A stretch of DNA of 64,000 bases from NCBI GenBank assembly GCA_012960035.1, contig DUBZ01000032.1:62001-126000 (forward strand), read 5' to 3'. Made by a program: the position numbers and the translations under genes. Positions 53,943 to 63,003 of the stretch are shown here, in pieces (within the stretch, counting starts at the first letter, position 1; each line of letters opens with the position of its first letter). The notes below the pieces were generated by a model. That model had not been told where the DNA came from. It saw nothing but the letters and a program-made list of their open reading frames with translations, and ran no database searches. Source of the stretch: Myxococcales bacterium (GTDB taxonomy: Bacteria > Myxococcota_A > UBA9160 > UBA4427).

Positions 53943-55718
53943 CTAAGACGCGGAGCCAATGTCGACGTTTTCGTCTGACGCGTCGGTCTCATCGACGAGT
54001 CGGACGACGTTCGTCGCGGCCGAGGTCTCTTTCGCGCGAAGGTCGGGCGCGCCCAAGCGCGCCGCGTCTGCGCTCTGGTCGTCGGGCTGCTCTTGTGACT
54101 CGCGCTCTGCGCGCACTCGCAGGACGTAGTGCCGGACTTCATCGTTGCGCTTGTCTTCGTCCCAACCGAGCACCCGCGCCATTTCTTGTGAGACGCGCTC
54201 CGCGGCTTCGAGGCCGCGGTCGAAGGTCTCGATCGATATTCGCGTGCGCCGCGTCAGGACGTCGTCCAGATGCAGAGCCCCTTCGTGGGACGTCGCATAA
54301 GCGGCCTCGACGCACAAGTAAGTCTTCGTGCCGGGGATCCGGTCGGCGAGTTCGGGGCGATCCTGGATGAGTTCGAGGAGATCAAACGTGCGCGTCCCGT
54401 AGCGTGTCAGTAGATGTTCGACCTGCTGCAAATGGAGCCCCGACTCCGCCGCGATGGCCTCTCGCCGGTTCCACACCGCGTGATACCCCTCGCCGCCGAT
54501 CAAGGCGATGGTGTCCGTGCAGCTTTCGGGCACGTGCTTGCCAATGCTGCGCGCAGCAAGGTCAATCGCGTCCTTCGCCATCACGCGATACGTCGTGTAC
54601 TTCCCGCCCGCAACCGTGATCAGCCCAGAGACAGACTGAGACACCGCATGGGTTCGGCTTAGCTGGCTCGTCGCATCGCTTTCGCCCTGTAGCAGCGGGC
54701 GCAGTCCTGCGTAAACGCCCTCGATGTCTTCGTGGCGCAGCGGCACCGCGAGCATCTCGTTTAGGGTGTCGAGCAAGTAGTCGATGTCGCGTCGGCTGGC
54801 GGCCGGATGATCGAGGTCGAGATTCCAATCGTCGTCGGTGGTGCCGATGATCCAGTGATGCTTCCAGGGAATCACGAAGAGGACGCTCTTCTTTGTGCGA
54901 AGCACGAGGCCACAATCGCCGTGGATGCGATCACGCGGCACAACGATGTGAATGCCTTTCGATGCACGGACGCGGATCCTTCCTCGGCCGGCCATCTTTT
55001 GTACATGGTCGGTCCAGACGCCCGTCGCGTTGATGAACTGCCGCGCGCGAAGTTCGACGGTGCGTCCGCTTTCTAGACAGCGAACGGTCGCACTGGTGAC
55101 CCGGCTCCCGGTCTCGTGAAGTTCGGTGACCCCGGCGCTGCTCGCGACGGCGGCGCCGTGTACTGCGGCGGTGCGCGTCAGGGCAAGCGTGTGTCGCGCA
55201 TCGTCTACTTGGGCGTCCGAAAATTCGAGCGCACCCACGAGTGCTTCGCGTTTCAAACCGGGAAAGCGCTTCAGGGCACCGCGCTTGGTCCAGTGTTCAT
55301 GTCGGGGAAGGCTTCGGTCACCGGGCAATGCGTCATAGAGCATCGCGCCCGCTCCCATGTAGGCTCGATCGATCAAGCGCCGTTGCAAGGGCATCATGAA
55401 CCGAATCGGGCGGACCAAATGAGGGCACAGCGTATTGATCATCAAGCTCTGTTCGCGGAGTGCCTCGCGGACCAAACCGAACTCGAACTGCTCGAGGTAG
55501 CGAATGCCGCCATGAATGAGTTTGCTCGACCGGCTCGATGTCCCCGCCGCCCAGTCGCGTTGCTCGACGAGTGCGACGGAAAGGCCACGGCTGGCGGCAT
55601 CGAGTGCGGTGCCTGCGCCGGTGACCCCGCCTCCAATAATCGCGACGTCGAAGACTTCAGTTTCCATGCGCGCAAGCGCGCGTTCGCGATCTTCGGGTCC
55701 GAGTTGCGACGTCGCCAT
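53943..55718 (-). CDS. glpD: Glycerol-3-phosphate dehydrogenase (FAD-dependent)
   Basis: A 591-residue membrane-associated flavoenzyme that oxidises glycerol-3-phosphate to dihydroxyacetone phosphate and feeds the quinone pool. The FAD-binding start is FDVAIIGGGVTGAGTALDAA and SRSSKLIHGGIRYLEQFEFG; later regions NATGVWTDHVQKM, FVIPWKHHWIIGTTDDDW and SGLITVAGGKYTTYR are typical. The C-terminal 50 residues are an extra Ser/Asp-rich tail. Nearby genes do not encode glycerol uptake. Confidence 0.92.
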   Translation of the reverse strand: MATSQLGPEDRERALARMETEVFDVAIIGGGVTGAGTALDAASRGLSVALVEQRDWAAGTSSRSSKLIHGGIRYLEQFEFGLVREALREQSLMINTLCPHLVRPIRFMMPLQRRLIDRAYMGAGAMLYDALPGDRSLPRHEHWTKRGALKRFPGLKREALVGALEFSDAQVDDARHTLALTRTAAVHGAAVASSAGVTELHETGSRVTSATVRCLESGRTVELRARQFINATGVWTDHVQKMAGRGRIRVRASKGIHIVVPRDRIHGDCGLVLRTKKSVLFVIPWKHHWIIGTTDDDWNLDLDHPAASRRDIDYLLDTLNEMLAVPLRHEDIEGVYAGLRPLLQGESDATSQLSRTHAVSQSVSGLITVAGGKYTTYRVMAKDAIDLAARSIGKHVPESCTDTIALIGGEGYHAVWNRREAIAAESGLHLQQVEHLLTRYGTRTFDLLELIQDRPELADRIPGTKTYLCVEAAYATSHEGALHLDDVLTRRTRISIETFDRGLEAAERVSQEMARVLGWDEDKRNDEVRHYVLRVRAERESQEQPDDQSADAARLGAPDLRAKETSAATNVVRLVDETDASDENVDIGSAS

Positions 55719-56028
55719 GAAACTTCCTTAGCGTAGATCGCCGCTGGCGTTCACCATTCGAACGCGTTTCGATCGACGGCGATTCGCTCGCGGCGGGAAC
55801 CGGCGGTGGAACCGGTTCGGTCGAGCGTAGTGCGAACTGAGCTCGCTCGCTGTATTCGATCGTCGATCCATCTTCGTGGACGAGGCTTTGGCTGCGTTCC
55901 TCTCTGGCGCGCACGAGGCCGAAACCCGGTGCGTACCCCCTCGTTACGCTGTCGTCGTCGAACGGCACTTCCATGCGCTGCCCATAGACCTCGACCACGC
56001 CAGGGGTCTGTCCTGTGAACTGAATCAC
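55657..56028 (-). CDS. Hypothetical protein with a broken upstream frame
   Basis: GTG at 56028 opens a 123-residue frame (MIQFTGQTPGVVEVYGQRME and FDDDSVTRGYAPGFGLVRAR). The composition looks coding. Its end overlaps the start of glpD by 62 bp, so the last 20 residues may be decayed. In the same frame upstream, separated by a TAA, lies a coding-like segment (56034-56220). No family is recognised. It may be the tail of a gene broken by stop codons. Confidence 0.35.
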   Translation of the reverse strand: MIQFTGQTPGVVEVYGQRMEVPFDDDSVTRGYAPGFGLVRAREERSQSLVHEDGSTIEYSERAQFALRSTEPVPPPVPAASESPSIETRSNGERQRRSTLRKFHGDVATRTRRSRTRACAHGN

Positions 56029-56033
56029 GAGGC

Positions 56034-56220
56034 AGTTTTAGAACGGCGCATACGGCGTCGGAGCGTTTTGAAACCCGAGGATTTCGCCTTCGAGGTCGGT
56101 GTGGAAATCGCCGTGGCCGGGGGCGCCAAGCTTCCATCGCTTTCCCGGTGTTGCGTTCGCTGCGAGGAGCGCGAGCGGGACTTCGATGCGAAAGACGTCC
56201 TCTCCGAGTTCGGGCGTGGG
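56034..56220 (-). pseudogene. Stop-bounded coding-like segment
   Basis: Immediately after the PilZ stop codon TAG, in the same frame, comes a 62-codon segment (PTPELGEDVFRIEVPLALLA and GHGDFHTDLEGEILGFQNAP) ending in TAA at about 56033. It has no start codon or ribosome site. Composition and continuity with the next frame suggest a single ancestral reading frame interrupted by stops. Confidence 0.35.
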
Positions 56221-56223
56221 CCC

Positions 56224-56952
56224 CTAGACACTCAGTTCTGCGGAGCGACATTCGACGCTGTTGCGAATGGCATCTCCGATCTCGCGTCCGAGCCCAGAAA
56301 ATCGCACCGCCATGCCCATCGGGAGTAGGCCCTTGCTCAGGTTGCCCGGCACGTTGGTGTAGAGCACTTGGCAAGCGGCTGAAACTTTGCCGCCAGGAAG
56401 CGGGAAGGCGACTTTGATCTGCGCACCCGACATCGAAGGGCGTGGCGTTTCGAGATAGGCACCGGCTGCGGAAAGGCTGTAGAGCGTCGCACGTTTGATT
56501 CGGCTTCCCGCGCAGACTGTCGCGGGGATGTCGAAGGGCGCGCGCAATTCACAGCGAAGCAGTTCGATTTGCGACGGCGCGAGTGCGCTGTTGAGTTGAA
56601 AACGAAGCGCCGTGTCTTCGACGGGCGACCAAAGTGCGAGCGATACGCCCGCCTCGCGCAATGCCGAACGATCGGCGTCGCTGGGTGAGGTCCCGGTTGC
56701 AATGCAGCGCATGTCGAAGGAATTGGTTTGGTCTTTGAAGGACTCAAGCGCTTGGCGCAGATGAAACGCAACGCTCGGGACTTCCAGGATGGCCACCGCA
56801 AAAGTAATGTGCCGCTCGAGCGCGAGGTTGATTGCCTCGTCGAGAGACTTCATGCGCACTGTTGCGTGCCCAAGGTCGCGTACGCGTTCAGCCATTGTGT
56901 TGATGTGAGCGTTGTGGTCTCCCACAATCAAAACCGGTTGTTCGCTTTTCAT
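56224..56952 (-). CDS. Receiver-like plus PilZ domain protein
   Basis: A 242-residue protein. Residues 1-120 look like a response-regulator receiver fold (PVLIVGDHNAHINTMAERVR, then FAVAILEVPS), but the phosphorylatable Asp position after strand 3 is Glu57. Residues 130-235 form a PilZ-type domain (RAPFDIPATVCAGSRIKR, SLSAAGAYLETPRPSMSGAQ, VAFPLPGGKVSAACQVLYTN). The Glu may lock the domain in a phosphorylated-like state or mark a pseudo-receiver. A c-di-GMP role is plausible; the first Arg motif is weak. Confidence 0.65.
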   Translation of the reverse strand: MKSEQPVLIVGDHNAHINTMAERVRDLGHATVRMKSLDEAINLALERHITFAVAILEVPSVAFHLRQALESFKDQTNSFDMRCIATGTSPSDADRSALREAGVSLALWSPVEDTALRFQLNSALAPSQIELLRCELRAPFDIPATVCAGSRIKRATLYSLSAAGAYLETPRPSMSGAQIKVAFPLPGGKVSAACQVLYTNVPGNLSKGLLPMGMAVRFSGLGREIGDAIRNSVECRSAELSV

Positions 56953-57058
56953 TGCTCACCTCTGCATCGTGCGCAGACCGGCTTTATCTGCCTCGGAGCT
57001 CAAGCTTCGGGCAGAACCAAGAGGGTGCTGCCGCCGGCTGGGTGATAGCCTCCCCGGC

Positions 57059-58708
57059 GTGGATGAATCGGTATCGACGCAAACGCACGCCTTTCGCGTG
57101 ATGAATCTCACGCTCGGTCTCGACGAGCCCGAGGCGGCGCTTCGCGCGCGCGCATGTGAAGCGATCGGGGTTGCTCGCGAACATTTGCGAGACTTGCGAA
57201 TTGCCCGCCGGTCTTTGGACGCACGGCGCGCAAGCGGAGGCGGACGACACTTTCGCTTTGTCATTCATGTTGACGTCGTAGTCGAAGGCATGCCGACCGG
57301 AGAAACTTTCGACGGCGCATCGCGTACTGGCCGAGTAAAGCCACTGGCGCCCCCGCAACAATTGCAACTTGCCGCGGCCGACGTCGCCAAGCGCCCCGAC
57401 CGGGTCGTCGTCGTTGGCGCAGGGCCGGCAGGCTTGTTTGCAGCATTGGTACTGGCGGAGAGCGGCGTTCCGGTGGACCTGATTGAACGAGGCGGTGAGC
57501 TGCGGTCGCGCGGACGTGCTCTCGCAGGTTTTTTGAACGGCCGCAGACCGGATCCCGAGAACAATCTCTTGTTCGGAGAAGGCGGCGCCGGTACGTATTC
57601 GGACGGCAAGCTCTACACGCGGGTGGATCATCCGCTTTCGCACCCCATCCTTGAGACGTTCGTTGCGTGCGGTGCAAAGCCTGAGATCGTTTTCGATTCC
57701 CGCGCCCATATCGGGACGGATCGCTTGCACGCCATTTTGCCCGCGTTGCGAGAGCGTCTTATCGATGCAGGCGTTCAGTTTCACTGGAACACGCAGGTGT
57801 CGGGGCTGCGCTTTCACGAGGGCGGCGGCGCGCGCGCGATCACGGGCGTAGAGACAAACAACGGTGAGGTGGCGTGCGACGCGGTGCTACTCGCCATTGG
57901 ACACAGTGCCCGGGACACGTGGGAACATCTCTTGCGCGACGGCGTCAAGATCGAAGCGCGTGCATCGCAACTTGGCGTGCGGATCGAACATCCCCAGGCA
58001 TTGATCGATGCAGGGCGATACGGAACTGGCCCGGAAGCCGCGCGTCTTGGCGCGTCTTATTACGGGTTGGTTTGTCGTGCCGAAAAGGGTGCGCCGGGGG
58101 GGCACTCGTTCTGCATGTGTCCCGGCGGTCAGATCGTCGCGAGCGTCAACACGCCTGGACATCTGTGTACCAATGGCATGAGCAATTCGCGTCATTCGTC
58201 GCCATTCGCAAACGCGGCCATCGTGACAGGCGTCGGGCCGCGAGAATTCGGTGACGGCGTGTTTGCGGGCGTTGACTATCAACGGGCACTCGAAGCGCGG
58301 TTCTTCGACGAAGGGGGCAAGGACTACACCGCACCGGCGCAACGCGCGAGTGACTTTCTAAAGGGGCGCGAAAGCACGAGCCTCAAGGCAACGAGCTACA
58401 AGTTTGGCGTTGTGCCGGGTCGGATTGATTTGTTGCTGCCATCAACCGTTCGCGACGGCATCGCCCGGGCGCTTACTGCATTCAACCGACAGATCTCGGG
58501 CTTCGCATCGGAAGAAGGGATGCTCGTCGGTGTCGAGACCCGCTGTTCGGCACCCCTGCGCATCCCTCGAGATCCCGATACCTTTCGCGCCAGAGACATC
58601 GCAAACCTCTACCCCGTTGGCGAAGGGGCGGGGTATGCGGGCGGGATCTTGAGTGCCGCGATCGACGGTGCCGCGGCCGCTCAGGCGCTACTCAAAAATC
58701 CAGACTGA
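57059..58708 (+). CDS. FAD-dependent dehydrogenase (COG2509-type)
   Basis: A 549-residue flavoprotein. The N-terminal 100 residues form a ferredoxin-like module (FRVMNLTLGLDEPEAALRAR). Then the FAD-binding site VVVVGAGPAGLFAALVLAES, LIERGGELRSRGRALAGF and the specific loop LLFGEGGAGTYSDGKLYTRV. The C-terminus has LYPVGEGAGYAGGILSAAID. This matches NAD(FAD)-utilising dehydrogenases of COG2509. GTG 57059 fits the family N-terminus better than the longer frame to 56912. The substrate is unknown. Confidence 0.85.
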   Translation: MDESVSTQTHAFRVMNLTLGLDEPEAALRARACEAIGVAREHLRDLRIARRSLDARRASGGGRHFRFVIHVDVVVEGMPTGETFDGASRTGRVKPLAPPQQLQLAAADVAKRPDRVVVVGAGPAGLFAALVLAESGVPVDLIERGGELRSRGRALAGFLNGRRPDPENNLLFGEGGAGTYSDGKLYTRVDHPLSHPILETFVACGAKPEIVFDSRAHIGTDRLHAILPALRERLIDAGVQFHWNTQVSGLRFHEGGGARAITGVETNNGEVACDAVLLAIGHSARDTWEHLLRDGVKIEARASQLGVRIEHPQALIDAGRYGTGPEAARLGASYYGLVCRAEKGAPGGHSFCMCPGGQIVASVNTPGHLCTNGMSNSRHSSPFANAAIVTGVGPREFGDGVFAGVDYQRALEARFFDEGGKDYTAPAQRASDFLKGRESTSLKATSYKFGVVPGRIDLLLPSTVRDGIARALTAFNRQISGFASEEGMLVGVETRCSAPLRIPRDPDTFRARDIANLYPVGEGAGYAGGILSAAIDGAAAAQALLKNPD

Positions 58709-58729
58709 TTTCCCGTTGCGACGCACTGA

Positions 58730-59923
58730 ATGAATGCGGCGCAGAACACCGCGCCAAATAAGGACGACCCACTCATGCGCAGAGACATCTTCAGCGACGA
58801 ACACGACATGCTTCGCGATCAGTTTCGACGCTTCGTGGCCGACAAGGTCGAGCCCAAGATCGAAGGCTGGAACCGCGGCGGGACCACTGACCGCGAGAGC
58901 TGGGCTCAATTCGGAGCGGCGGGTTATCTAGGCGCGTCGGCGCCCGAAGAATACGGAGGCGCCGGCGGCGACTTCATGTTCGATGCCGTGATTATGGAAG
59001 AAATGGCCTATGCCCGGGCTCACGCGTTGATGATGAGCCTGCACAGCGACATCTGTATGCCGTACATCGCGACCTTTGGAAACGACGCCCAAAAGGCGAA
59101 GTATCTTCCCGGCGCAATCGCCGGCACCACGATTCTCGCCATCGCGATGACCGAACCGGGCACCGGTTCTGACCTCGCCAATGTTCAAACTCGCGCGATC
59201 CGCGATGGCGATCACTACGTCGTCAATGGTGCAAAGACGTTCATTTCAAACGGTCAGCTGGCTGACCTCGTGATTGTCGTCGTGAAGACGGACCCCAATG
59301 TGAACCCGCCTCACAATGGCATCAGCCTGCTTCTGGTTGACAGCGACACGCCGGGGTTCGAACGCGGGCGCAATCTCGAAAAGATGGGGCTGAAGGGGCA
59401 AGACACGAGTGAGTTGTTCTTCAAGGACTGCCGTGTCCCCGTTGAAAACTTGCTCGGGGACGAGGGGCAGGGCTTCAAGATGCTGATGAAGAAATTGCAG
59501 CAGGAGCGTTTGTCGATCGCGGTCGGCAGCATGGCTTCGTGCCGGCGCAGTTTTGACGACACCCTCGAATACGTGAAAGAACGGCGAGCGTTTGGACAGC
59601 CGATCGGTTCGTTTCAGAACTCGCAGTTCAAGATGGCCGAGATGGCGACTGAGATCGAATTGGGTCAGGCGTTGGTGGACAAACTCTTGGTGGCTCACGT
59701 GGCGGGTGACGACATCGTCTCCGAAGTGAGCATGGCGAAGTACTGGACCACGGATCTGCAAAAAAAGATCGCCGCCGAGTGCCTCCAGCTTCATGGTGGC
59801 TATGGCTTTATGGAGGAATATCCTATCGCCGGGGACTACCGCGACGCCGCGGTCCAGTCGATCTATGCCGGAACGAATGAGATCATGAAGGTCATCATTG
59901 CCAAGCGACTTGGTCTCGGTTGA
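58730..59923 (+). CDS. Acyl-CoA dehydrogenase
   Basis: A 397-residue enzyme of the short/medium-chain or isovaleryl-like group. FAD and substrate segments are ILAIAMTEPGTGSDLANVQT, YVVNGAKTFISNGQLADLVI and GGYGFMEEYPIAGDYRDAAV; the catalytic Glu is probably in the last segment or IYAGTNEIMKVI. The true start may be the ATG at 58774 (MRRDIFSDEHDML). Only 21 bp separate it from the FAD-dependent dehydrogenase, suggesting co-transcription. It feeds electrons to electron-transfer flavoprotein. Confidence 0.88.
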   Translation: MNAAQNTAPNKDDPLMRRDIFSDEHDMLRDQFRRFVADKVEPKIEGWNRGGTTDRESWAQFGAAGYLGASAPEEYGGAGGDFMFDAVIMEEMAYARAHALMMSLHSDICMPYIATFGNDAQKAKYLPGAIAGTTILAIAMTEPGTGSDLANVQTRAIRDGDHYVVNGAKTFISNGQLADLVIVVVKTDPNVNPPHNGISLLLVDSDTPGFERGRNLEKMGLKGQDTSELFFKDCRVPVENLLGDEGQGFKMLMKKLQQERLSIAVGSMASCRRSFDDTLEYVKERRAFGQPIGSFQNSQFKMAEMATEIELGQALVDKLLVAHVAGDDIVSEVSMAKYWTTDLQKKIAAECLQLHGGYGFMEEYPIAGDYRDAAVQSIYAGTNEIMKVIIAKRLGLG

Positions 59924-60239
59924 TGGGCCAGGCCAGCACCACGAGCACCACTGCGGTCCTGGTGATATGCAACTCGGGGTCACAAGAGCGCAGGCGCAGT
60001 CATTCAAAGCATGAATTCCGAATATTTCTTCAAAATTGTCCGCATATTGTAGTGAAATCACTTCGTTGTTTTTAAATTCAGTCGATAGACTCAGTGCTTG
60101 AATACAAGACGATCTCGATTCACGAAGCGGCAAGTTCGGCACTTGATCCAAGTCGACGAACGAAACTTGTCGTAAGGCCAAGCGACGATCCACGTTTATA
60201 AAAACACAACCCACAGAATGAAAGCGGAGTCCCCCCTCC
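59924..60239. other. 316-bp upstream region with an AT-rich patch
   Basis: No gene is seen. The stretch 60003-60100 is strikingly AT-rich for this genome (attccgaatatttcttcaaa, then ttgtttttaaattcag), as expected of a promoter or curved DNA region upstream of the CheC-like gene at 60240. No clear terminator for the acyl-CoA dehydrogenase is visible. Confidence 0.4.
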
Positions 60240-60794
60240 ATGCTTACTGAAGAGCATTTGAACTCCCTCGCCGGTTGGGCCGCATCGGGCGCCGAAGCGA
60301 GCGCGTCCGTTTTGCGCGAGACCCATACCGAAGATTCGGGTCTCGAAGTTCGTGATATTCGTGTGACCACCCTCAGCGACTTGCCCGATCAAGCGCCGTG
60401 TTTTGAGGGCGAATGTGTCGCCGGTGTTGCGAGTCGTTTTGAAGGCGGGCTTTGCGCAAGCGCGCTGCTCGCGATGGACCCCGAAGACGCCTTGGCGTGG
60501 GTTCGTTCGAAGCCCGGCGTAGCCGACCCGCTCGAAGCCTTTGTGCGCCTTGGCGAGACGGTTCAGTCCGGCATCGCCATCGAGATCGGCGCAGGCCTCG
60601 GACTCGAAATGCGAACCGAAAACAGCGAACTGCGCGAAGAGTCTGTGCCGCTGATCCTGTTTGGCACCCACGCACCCTCCGACACGGTGGTGGTGGTGGT
60701 GAGTTTGCTTGTCGCTTCTGGCGATGAAGTCCTTCCGGTGCATGTCTACTTGATGATCGAGCCGAAGCTTCTCGGTACGGCACTGGCGGCCTAA
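60240..60794 (+). CDS. CheC-like protein
   Basis: A 184-residue protein. Its second half resembles the CheC/FliY phosphatase fold: FVRLGETVQSGIAIEIGAGL, LGLEMRTENSELREESVPLI and VVVVVSLLVASGDEVLPVHV. A CheC active site would need Glu-x2-Asn; here LGETVQ gives Glu but no Asn, so phosphatase activity is doubtful. A structural or signalling adaptor role is possible. It precedes a histidine phosphatase by 42 bp. Confidence 0.5.
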   Translation: MLTEEHLNSLAGWAASGAEASASVLRETHTEDSGLEVRDIRVTTLSDLPDQAPCFEGECVAGVASRFEGGLCASALLAMDPEDALAWVRSKPGVADPLEAFVRLGETVQSGIAIEIGAGLGLEMRTENSELREESVPLILFGTHAPSDTVVVVVSLLVASGDEVLPVHVYLMIEPKLLGTALAA

Positions 60795-60836
60795 AGAGAC
60801 GATCGAAGCGATCGAAACGAGCTACGCTCGACGGCC

Positions 60837-61415
60837 ATGTCGATCTATCTCATTCGCCACGGACAGACGTCCGGCAACGCCTCGCGTCGTCTGCAAACCC
60901 CAGACACTCCACTGAACGAAGAAGGGCTTGAACAGGCCCGCCGTCTCGGCGAACGCTTGCGCGATGCAGGCATTGGCTGTGTGCTGAGTAGTGACCTCAC
61001 CCGAGCAAAACAAACGGCTGCGGCCGTGGTCAGCATCACGGGTGTCCCGCTTGTGTTGGAGCCCCTGCTTCAGGAGCGCAACTTCGGCGACCTGCGTGGC
61101 CAACTCTATCGCGACGTCGGCCCCAACCTATTCGACGACACCTTCGACCCGCCCGGCGGCGAATCAGGCGACGTGTTTCGCGCGCGTGCCCATGCGGCCT
61201 GGCAGCGTGTTGTCGCGTTTGCCGAAGAGGTCGCCGACACCGGGCATTTGGCGGTGGTCACCCATGGGCTTCTGTATCGCGTGCTGTACTCGCGGCACAT
61301 TGCAGCCGATGCAAACGCCGAAGCGCCCATCGTCGGCAATACGGCAGTCAGCATTATTGAGCCTGGGTCGCCCCACGCGGTGTCCTTGCTGGCGTGCACG
61401 GCACACCTCGACTGA
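60837..61415 (+). CDS. Histidine phosphatase family protein
   Basis: A 192-residue phosphoglycerate-mutase-like phosphatase. The catalytic RHG is in IYLIRHGQTSGNASRRLQTP, followed by TPLNEEGLEQARRLGERLR, the SSDLTRAKQTAAAV segment, LLQERNFGDLRG and the second His in LAVVTHGLLYRVL. Likely a phosphatase on a small phosphorylated metabolite rather than a glycolytic mutase. It converges on the next gene. Confidence 0.85.
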   Translation: MSIYLIRHGQTSGNASRRLQTPDTPLNEEGLEQARRLGERLRDAGIGCVLSSDLTRAKQTAAAVVSITGVPLVLEPLLQERNFGDLRGQLYRDVGPNLFDDTFDPPGGESGDVFRARAHAAWQRVVAFAEEVADTGHLAVVTHGLLYRVLYSRHIAADANAEAPIVGNTAVSIIEPGSPHAVSLLACTAHLD

Positions 61416-61426
61416 ATTCCGTTCTT

Positions 61427-62656
61427 TCAGTCGATCGGGTGGCGGGTGAACAACATGAAGGTGACGTTGTCGAGGCAGTCGCTCTCTTCGACCTCTTCGA
61501 CGTCGTCCACACACATGAACTCGTCGTGGTCCGAATGGAAGTAGACGACGTTCAGGTCGAGTATCCGCGCCATCGCAACAAGCGTGGGCTGCGACCAGAC
61601 TGTCCAATCGTGGTAATTAAAGAGCGTCTTCTTATTTCGCGCATTCGAGGCTTCGAGCCGGAACGACATCAGGTTGGTGAAGGGATTCGGCGCGCCATCG
61701 TCTTCGTCGATCAAGCCCACCTTGAAGCCGGCGTCTTCCATTTCGGGGCGCGTGACTTCGTCTTCGTGGTCCATTTCCGAAGGCAGCGAGATCTGCGGCG
61801 TTTCGAGCATGAAGTAGTCGACGTGCTGGGTGGCGACTTCTAGCAGCCGAAAGAGCTGCTTGGCGTTGAAGAGATGGTGACTCTGCTTGCCGATGTAGCT
61901 CAGAGACTTTGTCGCGGTGAAACTCTTGACCCGTTGCCAGATCTGTTCGTCGAGCACGTCTGCGATGACGTACTGGCGCTCGGTCCCTTCGAGCCACGGC
62001 TTTGACTCGACGTGCTTCTTCGCGTCTTCGTCGAGGTCGACCATCAGATAGCGAAACTCGGGGTAGCGAAAATGACCCTGGTAACAGAACTCGGCCGTGC
62101 CGGACATGGGTTCGATAATGGTGTCGACGCCTTGGCAGAGCTTCGTGGTGACGAAGTCTTCAACGCCGTAATCATGCGAGCCGAGCACCGCAGAATAAAC
62201 CAGATAAGGGTCGAGAGCGTTGATGCCTCCGGCCATGAACGGCGTGATGTAGTCGTAGTCCTCGACGAAGGGCGAGTCGTAACACTTCATCCAGCCGAGC
62301 TCTGAAAAGTCGTGGAAGCCGTGGCGCGCGACGGTTGACCAATATTCGCGGCGTGGTTTGCGTTTTTCGATGTCGACGTTGTTGGCTTTGAAGCCCCGGA
62401 GTGTGCAGCGGTGCATGCGTACCAGGGCTTCCTCGAGATCGGCTTTTGCGAGTCGGTCGAGCCGGCAATCAGACTGAAGGTGAAACCAGTCGGGCTTGGC
62501 CTCGGTACCGGCTTCAATGGCATCGAATCGCCTGCGCAAGACATCGAACGAGCGAGCAATGCGCGTCACTTCTTCGGTTTTTCCGATGCCGTCAACAGCG
62601 TCGTTCAGTGGGTCTACGACTGTGGTGGTGTCGGTGCGGTCTGTGTGATTTGTCAT
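61427..62656 (-). CDS. Conserved protein, possibly methyltransferase-like
   Basis: A 409-residue soluble acidic protein not recognised as a known family. The segment VDTIIEPMSGTAEFCYQGHF, then YPEFRYLMVDLDEDAKKHVE looks like motif I and the acidic end of strand 2 in a Rossmann methyltransferase, with PMSGTAE replacing the usual GxGxG. Later MLETPQISLPSEMDHEDEVT and LFNYHDWTVWSQPTLVAMAR fit a globular domain. A methyltransferase role is only a suggestion. The start at 62656 (MTNHTDRTD) has a plausible upstream AGG. Confidence 0.55.
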   Translation of the reverse strand: MTNHTDRTDTTTVVDPLNDAVDGIGKTEEVTRIARSFDVLRRRFDAIEAGTEAKPDWFHLQSDCRLDRLAKADLEEALVRMHRCTLRGFKANNVDIEKRKPRREYWSTVARHGFHDFSELGWMKCYDSPFVEDYDYITPFMAGGINALDPYLVYSAVLGSHDYGVEDFVTTKLCQGVDTIIEPMSGTAEFCYQGHFRYPEFRYLMVDLDEDAKKHVESKPWLEGTERQYVIADVLDEQIWQRVKSFTATKSLSYIGKQSHHLFNAKQLFRLLEVATQHVDYFMLETPQISLPSEMDHEDEVTRPEMEDAGFKVGLIDEDDGAPNPFTNLMSFRLEASNARNKKTLFNYHDWTVWSQPTLVAMARILDLNVVYFHSDHDEFMCVDDVEEVEESDCLDNVTFMLFTRHPID

Positions 62657-63003
62657 GTCGTACGTCCCCCCAATCGCGGATCGAAACTTTGCCGGTGGCT
62701 TCGTAGGTGCGAAGTCCCGACTCGGGCGCGGCGAGAACCTATCGCAATCCTCGCCCGGTTTGCTGCGAGAATCCCGCTATTGCTGCTGTCGTCTAGACAA
62801 ATTGCAGCCAAATCACGTTCTGCCAAACCCGAGCGCAACCTTACTGCGCGTCACTGCGCATTCGTGATTGATGCCACGGTCGGTTCAACCGATAGGAAGC
62901 TTTGGTATTGCGCGCGTGCCAACCCGGAGTCGCCCTCCGTGGTAACGCGGGCGCGAAGTCGTGTGATCGATAACGAAAATGGCAGCGCAATTGAGGGAAC
63001 TTC
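62657..63003. other. 347-bp divergent intergenic region
   Basis: Between the start of the conserved 409-residue protein (leftward) and the membrane sensor (rightward) no gene is supported. Open frames here are Arg-rich and lack starts with ribosome sites. It presumably holds both promoters. Confidence 0.45.

Noticed and set aside
59246-60370. Long minus-strand frame antisense to the acyl-CoA dehydrogenase
   Set aside because: It mirrors the codon pattern of the plus-strand gene and shows no domain or ribosome site; it is a shadow frame.
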